Shown here piece after piece: positions 5,096 through 8,665 of a stretch of 8,665 bases of DNA; position 1 is the stretch's first letter; each line of letters starts with the position of its first letter. Below the pieces are notes generated by a model. The model saw only the letters and a list, made by a program, of their open reading frames with translations. It did no database searches and had not been told where the DNA came from. Both the position numbers and the translations under genes were made by a program. This DNA is from an uncultured Verrucomicrobiales bacterium (GTDB lineage Bacteria; Verrucomicrobiota; Verrucomicrobiia; Verrucomicrobiales; Akkermansiaceae): positions 1 to 8,665 of the forward strand of contig CALBVA010000085.1 in the NCBI GenBank assembly GCA_937969125.1, given 5' to 3'.

Positions 5096-7468
5096 CTAAA
5101 GACCACTCGCAATCATTTGCGAAATTCGATGGAAGCTAGACTCTGTCATGAGTTCACGGTTTTCGGCGGAGTCTAGGTTGTTATTGAGGAGCTTTGCCAG
5201 GTTCTCGTCATCGTCCGGGGACTTTTTCCGGACTGACTTGATGTGCTTCCAGAGTTGGTCGAGGGCGGCTTTGCTTGAGAGCCAATCGTTGTTGTTGTTT
5301 TGGAGGATCTCCTCGGAGTCTCCTTGTGGGGTGTCTTTGGGGAAGTTGCAGCGGTCGTAGGTCAGTTCGCGGGGGCGTTCTACCGGGGGATCGAGGAGCC
5401 ACCTTGCCAGTTGGCCGGCGGCACCGCGAGCGACTCCAAGAATGAAGCAAGGGCGTTTCGCCTCGAAAGCAGCGAGGGCTTCTTCCCAGATTCCTGGCAT
5501 GAGGCCGGAAAATTCCGTGAGTTTTCCGCCGATGAAAACGTGGGCGTGAGTTTTAAAACTGAGGGATTGGTTTTGGATGAGCGAGCAGGTCACTTCGTCG
5601 CTGCAGGCCAGTCGTCGGGCATGGGTTCCGCAAATGAGGCGAGCGAGTCGGGTGGATTTGGTGTCGTCAGCGGGTTTGAAACGTTCGTTCTGCTGCCGCG
5701 ATTTTTCCTCCAGTTCTTCACGGTCTTCATGGGGCACGCGGGCGTCTTCCGGATTGATTTTAATGAAGGAGCAGGTGTTGATCCATTGAGCCTCGGTGGA
5801 GGAATCGATGGCCCTGGTGTGGGGCCAGTAGGAGAGATTGATGAGGCGTGGGTGGTGCCTTAATTCCTCCTCGGGCGAGAGTTCGTGGTCCTCGGGTAAG
5901 GCCGAATTTTTCTCGCTGCGTTCGGAGAGGAGGAGTTCAAGAAAAACCTGGGTGAAGTTCACCCGCTCTTGTTTCCAGGGCTCGGGAGGGCGGTCGTGGT
6001 TCGGGAGGGCGCCGGCGTAGAGAAGGGAAATTTGCTGCCGGAAAAAGGGACGAAAAATCGCACGGATGAGTTCGACGGTATGGTCGTCGCCGATCCCTTG
6101 GCGTAAGATATCCGGCGAATTTCCCACTGAGACCGCGATGACCTTGCCGGCCAGGGGCGAGTGATCCAGTGAGTCAGCGGTCACCTCATTCCAGGCGGTT
6201 GAGCCGAAGGCGCAGAAGTTCAGGCGGGGGTAGAGCTGCTTCAGCCCCTTGACCTCGATGCTGGTGAGGCCGTGGCCGGGGTGATGGATGGTGAGGTCAT
6301 TTTCAATCTCACCGTTCTTCTCGCGGTAAACGCGGCGCACTTCCTCGATGAGGACGGGATCCGGGGGGCGATTGATGATGAGGGCGGGATTAGTCATGCG
6401 CTCGGGTGAGAGCAGGGCGGTGCGCTCGGCGAGGAGGCGGTAGAAATTTGAGAAGAGAATTTCGCGGAGTAGGGTGACGACGGCGAGGCGTTCGGCGCCG
6501 GGCTTCCACTGGAGGCAGGAGGCGTGACCCAGTTCAGGAATGGTGCGCGCGATTTTTTGGCCGGCGAGATTGCTCACCATGACCACGGGCATGGAGGAAA
6601 AGATGGGGGGCTTTCCAGGGTGGTCGGCGAGCGGAGGTTGCTCAACGGGATTGAGAAAATCTCGGATTTCCTTTCGGCACCAAGGGCGGTCGGCGTAGTG
6701 ATCACCCTGAATGACGAGGAGCCCGGCGGAGTCCTCGCTGAGGGATTCTTCAATGACGTCCCCGAAATTGTGACCGTAGGCGATGTCATTTTCATCAAAG
6801 AAGGATTGGCACTGCGTTTCGCTACTGATGAAGTTTTTGATGAGCCGTGGCACCTCAATCCCGTCGGCCTTGGCGTGGCTGAGGAAGATTTTGATCGGGT
6901 CGGGTTTTCCGAAGTTGTTTGCTGGATGATGGCGGCGATAGATGGCCTCCCGCAAGCGGAGGCAGATCGCCTCGGTCAACCGGGTGAGAAGGAGTTCATC
7001 CGGCCGAGTTTCTCCCCTGTTCTTTGACTGGTCCGATTCGTAGCGGATGAAGTTCAGCCGATTGAGCGCGCCGGGGATTTGGTAAGCGGTGTCATCGATG
7101 GCGACGGGAAGGGCGTAGGTCCGGGCCTGATGAGCGGCATTGAGCTGGTCGTCATTGGCCGGGGTCAGCTGCTTTTGCAGGTAGGTCCGCCAAGTGAAGG
7201 AGGCGACCATGTGAAAATCGATGAGGGGGATCACGATATTGTGATCGCAGCCAGGATAGATCTCGGGGATGTTCTCCTTCAGAGCCTCATTTTCTGATCC
7301 GTAACAGCGGAAATAGACCGGGATGCCCTCTCCGGTGGGCAGGCGGAACCAGTGATAAATGTGGCGAGCTAACTCCAGGCCACCTTCCATTTCGGCATGC
7401 CAGAGGACATAGATGCGGACCGGAGTTCTGGTCCCAAGGGCGATTTCGGTTTCGGAATGGTCCTTCAT
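5096..7468 (-). CDS. TIR-SLOG protein with tandem TIR-like domains
   Basis: This 790-residue protein has no membrane helix or signal peptide. Residues about 15-135 form a TIR-like fold (RIYVLWHAEMEGG, then NIVIPLIDFH). At the position of the catalytic glutamate, the aligned segment FTWRTYL has a leucine (Leu97), so this copy is probably inactive. Residues about 191-300 form a second TIR domain with IKIFLSHAKADG, SFFDENDI and RPWCRKEI; Glu267 is the predicted catalytic residue. The C-terminal half looks like a SLOG (SMF/DprA-LOG) nucleotide-binding region. Strand and loop LAGKVIAVSVGNSPD lie near 429-443. FIGGK (645-649) and MPGIWEEALAAF (657-668) resemble the GG...PGxxEE signature, and ILGVARGAAGQL (676-687) follows. 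SLOG domains bind nucleotides and sense TIR-made signals in Thoeris; here enzyme and putative sensor share one chain. ATG 7468 overlaps the stop of the upstream patatin gene, indicating translational coupling. TIR and SLOG assignments are firm; the first TIR-like call is moderate. Confidence 0.85.
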   Translation of the reverse strand: MKDHSETEIALGTRTPVRIYVLWHAEMEGGLELARHIYHWFRLPTGEGIPVYFRCYGSENEALKENIPEIYPGCDHNIVIPLIDFHMVASFTWRTYLQKQLTPANDDQLNAAHQARTYALPVAIDDTAYQIPGALNRLNFIRYESDQSKNRGETRPDELLLTRLTEAICLRLREAIYRRHHPANNFGKPDPIKIFLSHAKADGIEVPRLIKNFISSETQCQSFFDENDIAYGHNFGDVIEESLSEDSAGLLVIQGDHYADRPWCRKEIRDFLNPVEQPPLADHPGKPPIFSSMPVVMVSNLAGQKIARTIPELGHASCLQWKPGAERLAVVTLLREILFSNFYRLLAERTALLSPERMTNPALIINRPPDPVLIEEVRRVYREKNGEIENDLTIHHPGHGLTSIEVKGLKQLYPRLNFCAFGSTAWNEVTADSLDHSPLAGKVIAVSVGNSPDILRQGIGDDHTVELIRAIFRPFFRQQISLLYAGALPNHDRPPEPWKQERVNFTQVFLELLLSERSEKNSALPEDHELSPEEELRHHPRLINLSYWPHTRAIDSSTEAQWINTCSFIKINPEDARVPHEDREELEEKSRQQNERFKPADDTKSTRLARLICGTHARRLACSDEVTCSLIQNQSLSFKTHAHVFIGGKLTEFSGLMPGIWEEALAAFEAKRPCFILGVARGAAGQLARWLLDPPVERPRELTYDRCNFPKDTPQGDSEEILQNNNNDWLSSKAALDQLWKHIKSVRKKSPDDDENLAKLLNNNLDSAENRELMTESSFHRISQMIASGL
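7465..7468 (-). other. ATGA stop-start overlap coupling patatin and TIR-SLOG genes
   Basis: On the minus strand these four bases read ATGA. They contain both the TGA stop of the patatin-like gene and the ATG start of the TIR-SLOG gene. No Shine-Dalgarno sequence lies in the preceding 20 bases on that strand, so translation re-initiation is the likely mechanism. The overlap supports this start codon and implies roughly fixed relative amounts of the two proteins. Confidence 0.85.
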
Positions 7469-8665
7469 TCGGATGCGGGATTTGTTTCTTTCTCAGCTTC
7501 GGCAGTGGCCTTTGTCTCTTCCGGAGAGGTGGGCTCAAGGAGGCTCTTGGCGAGGATCTGGAACCACTCCTCGATGTTCTCTGGCTTATTTCCGTCCATG
7601 AGGCAGTGGCCAAAGAGACCGCGGGCGGCATGGACGCCGAGCTGACGGTAGGCCTCGAATTGTTCCTCATTGAAAAATTGATCCAGGGTCGTCTGGTGCG
7701 GGAAGGTGGGATTGCAAGAGCGATAGCGTTTAACCAGTTCTGACTCATCACCGGTGACGGAGAGCTTGAGATAGAGGAGCAAGCCGGTCCCGGCTGGTTG
7801 ATCGCCAGCTGCTGGATAGGTGACGCGGCAGAGGTGGTAGTGGGAGCGGCTGAGGCGGGTCTCGGGATGAAGGCGGAAGTCATCGACATCCGGCTCGATT
7901 CTGATGCCGAAATCGATCTGAGCGTGGCGCACCAGGGTCATGAAGCCGTGGAAGGAGAACTCCGGATCGGCCTCGCCATCGACACAGACGATGTATTTGG
8001 TGCGGCGTCGGAGGAGTTCGTAGGTGGCGAGGTTTTCAATGTGTCCGCCATCGGAGAGATTCACCCAGTGTTGCTTCTCGGACATTTGCATGCCGAGCAT
8101 TTCGCGGAGAAGACAGAAGAAGCCGGGGCTTTTGCCCTCCGGGAGCCCTCCAAATTTTCCGGAGTTGGCCCTTCGGATCCAGAATCCCATGCGGGCATTG
8201 AGGACAGTCATGAGAGCGCGGACCATAGCCAGGGAATGGAGACCCATATGCGAGGAAAAAGCGCCCCCGGAAATGGCCATCGCAGTGGCGAGGTCGGCAG
8301 GCTTGCCATTCATCTCCCAGTCTTCAGTCCGTTCATAACCGGTGACTGGCGAGCCGGTGTAGTGCTTTGAGAAGAGGAAGAAATCAGACTGTCGGTCGCG
8401 CAGGCGGTCATCTGTGCTGGTGGGCAGGTTGACGGTGGCATTGATGAGGTGGTAGGGCGCGTGGCGACTTTTGTTGATGTCCTTCAGCTCAAAGTCGTGG
8501 TGTTCGTCGTCCTCGGTTTCGACAAAAGTCTTGCTGAGGCGATTTCGGTAAAGCCGGTGAATCGCGGTGTGATTGATATTCAGAAAGAGAGCCGCAATGG
8601 TGGTGAGAGCGAGGAAGAGGACGATCAGGAGCACTGTCCCGTCAGGGCATGAGGGAAAAATCTCT
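7465..8665 (-). CDS. Patatin-like phospholipase, C-terminal part (5' end outside window)
   Basis: The frame is open to the right edge of the window. A GTG at 8634 could be mistaken for a start, but it sits just before a hydrophobic helix (LLIVLFLALTTIAALFL), and the frame continues upstream without a stop. I read this as the second half of a large membrane-associated patatin. Numbering from that GTG, the visible landmarks are NINHTAIHRLYRNRL (19-33), the AISGGAFSSHMG segment (120-131), and SDGGHIENLATYELLRRR (194-211). Asp195 in the DGG motif is the second residue of the patatin Ser-Asp dyad. The GxSxG nucleophile should lie in the missing N-terminal part. Patatins cleave acyl chains from membrane lipids; bacterial versions serve as suicide effectors in some CBASS systems. 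The tail after about residue 365 is Glu/Thr-rich and likely disordered. The gene is coupled to the TIR-SLOG gene by the ATGA overlap, so the patatin is the probable effector of that pair. Confidence 0.82.
   Translation of the reverse strand, partial: EIFPSCPDGTVLLIVLFLALTTIAALFLNINHTAIHRLYRNRLSKTFVETEDDEHHDFELKDINKSRHAPYHLINATVNLPTSTDDRLRDRQSDFFLFSKHYTGSPVTGYERTEDWEMNGKPADLATAMAISGGAFSSHMGLHSLAMVRALMTVLNARMGFWIRRANSGKFGGLPEGKSPGFFCLLREMLGMQMSEKQHWVNLSDGGHIENLATYELLRRRTKYIVCVDGEADPEFSFHGFMTLVRHAQIDFGIRIEPDVDDFRLHPETRLSRSHYHLCRVTYPAAGDQPAGTGLLLYLKLSVTGDESELVKRYRSCNPTFPHQTTLDQFFNEEQFEAYRQLGVHAARGLFGHCLMDGNKPENIEEWFQILAKSLLEPTSPEETKATAEAEKETNPASE

Noticed and set aside
5300..5863. Open frame of 187 codons on the plus strand, inside the TIR-SLOG gene
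   Set aside because: It lies antisense to a well-supported coding region, shows no recognisable motif, and is explained by the GC-biased third positions of the real gene. The antisense frames at 6524-7027 and 7798-8370 are rejected for the same reason.
3680..7468. Classical Thoeris system
   Set aside because: There are TIR domains and a SLOG-like region, but no SIR2 NADase domain and no separate ThsA-like gene in the window.
8632..8634. GTG as the start of the patatin-like gene
   Set aside because: The frame stays open to the window edge, and the protein lacks the N-terminal patatin half with the GxSxG nucleophile. The GTG falls just before an internal membrane helix, so the gene very probably starts outside the window. 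The hydrophobic helix should not be read as a signal peptide.

Overview
The window holds four large genes in two converging pairs, next to the end of an insertion sequence. Coding sequence is GC-rich with strongly GC-biased third positions. None of the three visible starts has a convincing Shine-Dalgarno sequence. The genes are long multi-domain proteins built from CHAT, TIR, SLOG and lipase parts. This fits a large-genome environmental bacterium; a Verrucomicrobiota or Planctomycetota host is my guess, with low confidence and no marker gene to prove it.

Layout: 2-160 is the C-terminal tail of a transposase, followed by a probable insertion-sequence terminal repeat near 207-224. An AT-rich leader (about 225-307) precedes the plus-strand pair. 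Its first gene (308-3646) fuses an LCAT/PDAT-like alpha/beta hydrolase (Ser176, Asp334, His361) through a Pro/Thr/Ser-rich linker to a Rossmann- or macro-like middle domain and a C-terminal CHAT protease (His956, Cys1002). Its second gene (3680-5080) is a TIR domain (Glu85) tethered to six predicted membrane helices. The minus-strand pair starts beyond the right edge with the C-terminal half of a patatin-like phospholipase (>8665-7465). A 4-base ATGA overlap joins it to a 790-residue protein (7468-5096) with a degenerate TIR-like domain, an intact TIR domain (Glu267) and a SLOG-type nucleotide-binding region. The two pairs converge with only 15 bases between stop codons.

Inferred function: both pairs combine a lipid-attacking enzyme (lipase or patatin) with a TIR protein, and add either a CHAT protease or a SLOG sensor. 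TIR, SLOG, CHAT and patatin domains are all known parts of bacterial immune or cell-suicide systems. The simplest reading is a composite conflict locus in which an NAD-derived signal or protease activation releases membrane-damaging lipases. No standard system matches: there is no SIR2-SLOG effector as in Thoeris, no CD-NTase as in CBASS, and no gasdermin or Cas partner. The arrangement therefore looks undescribed to me, but I could not search for homologous loci.
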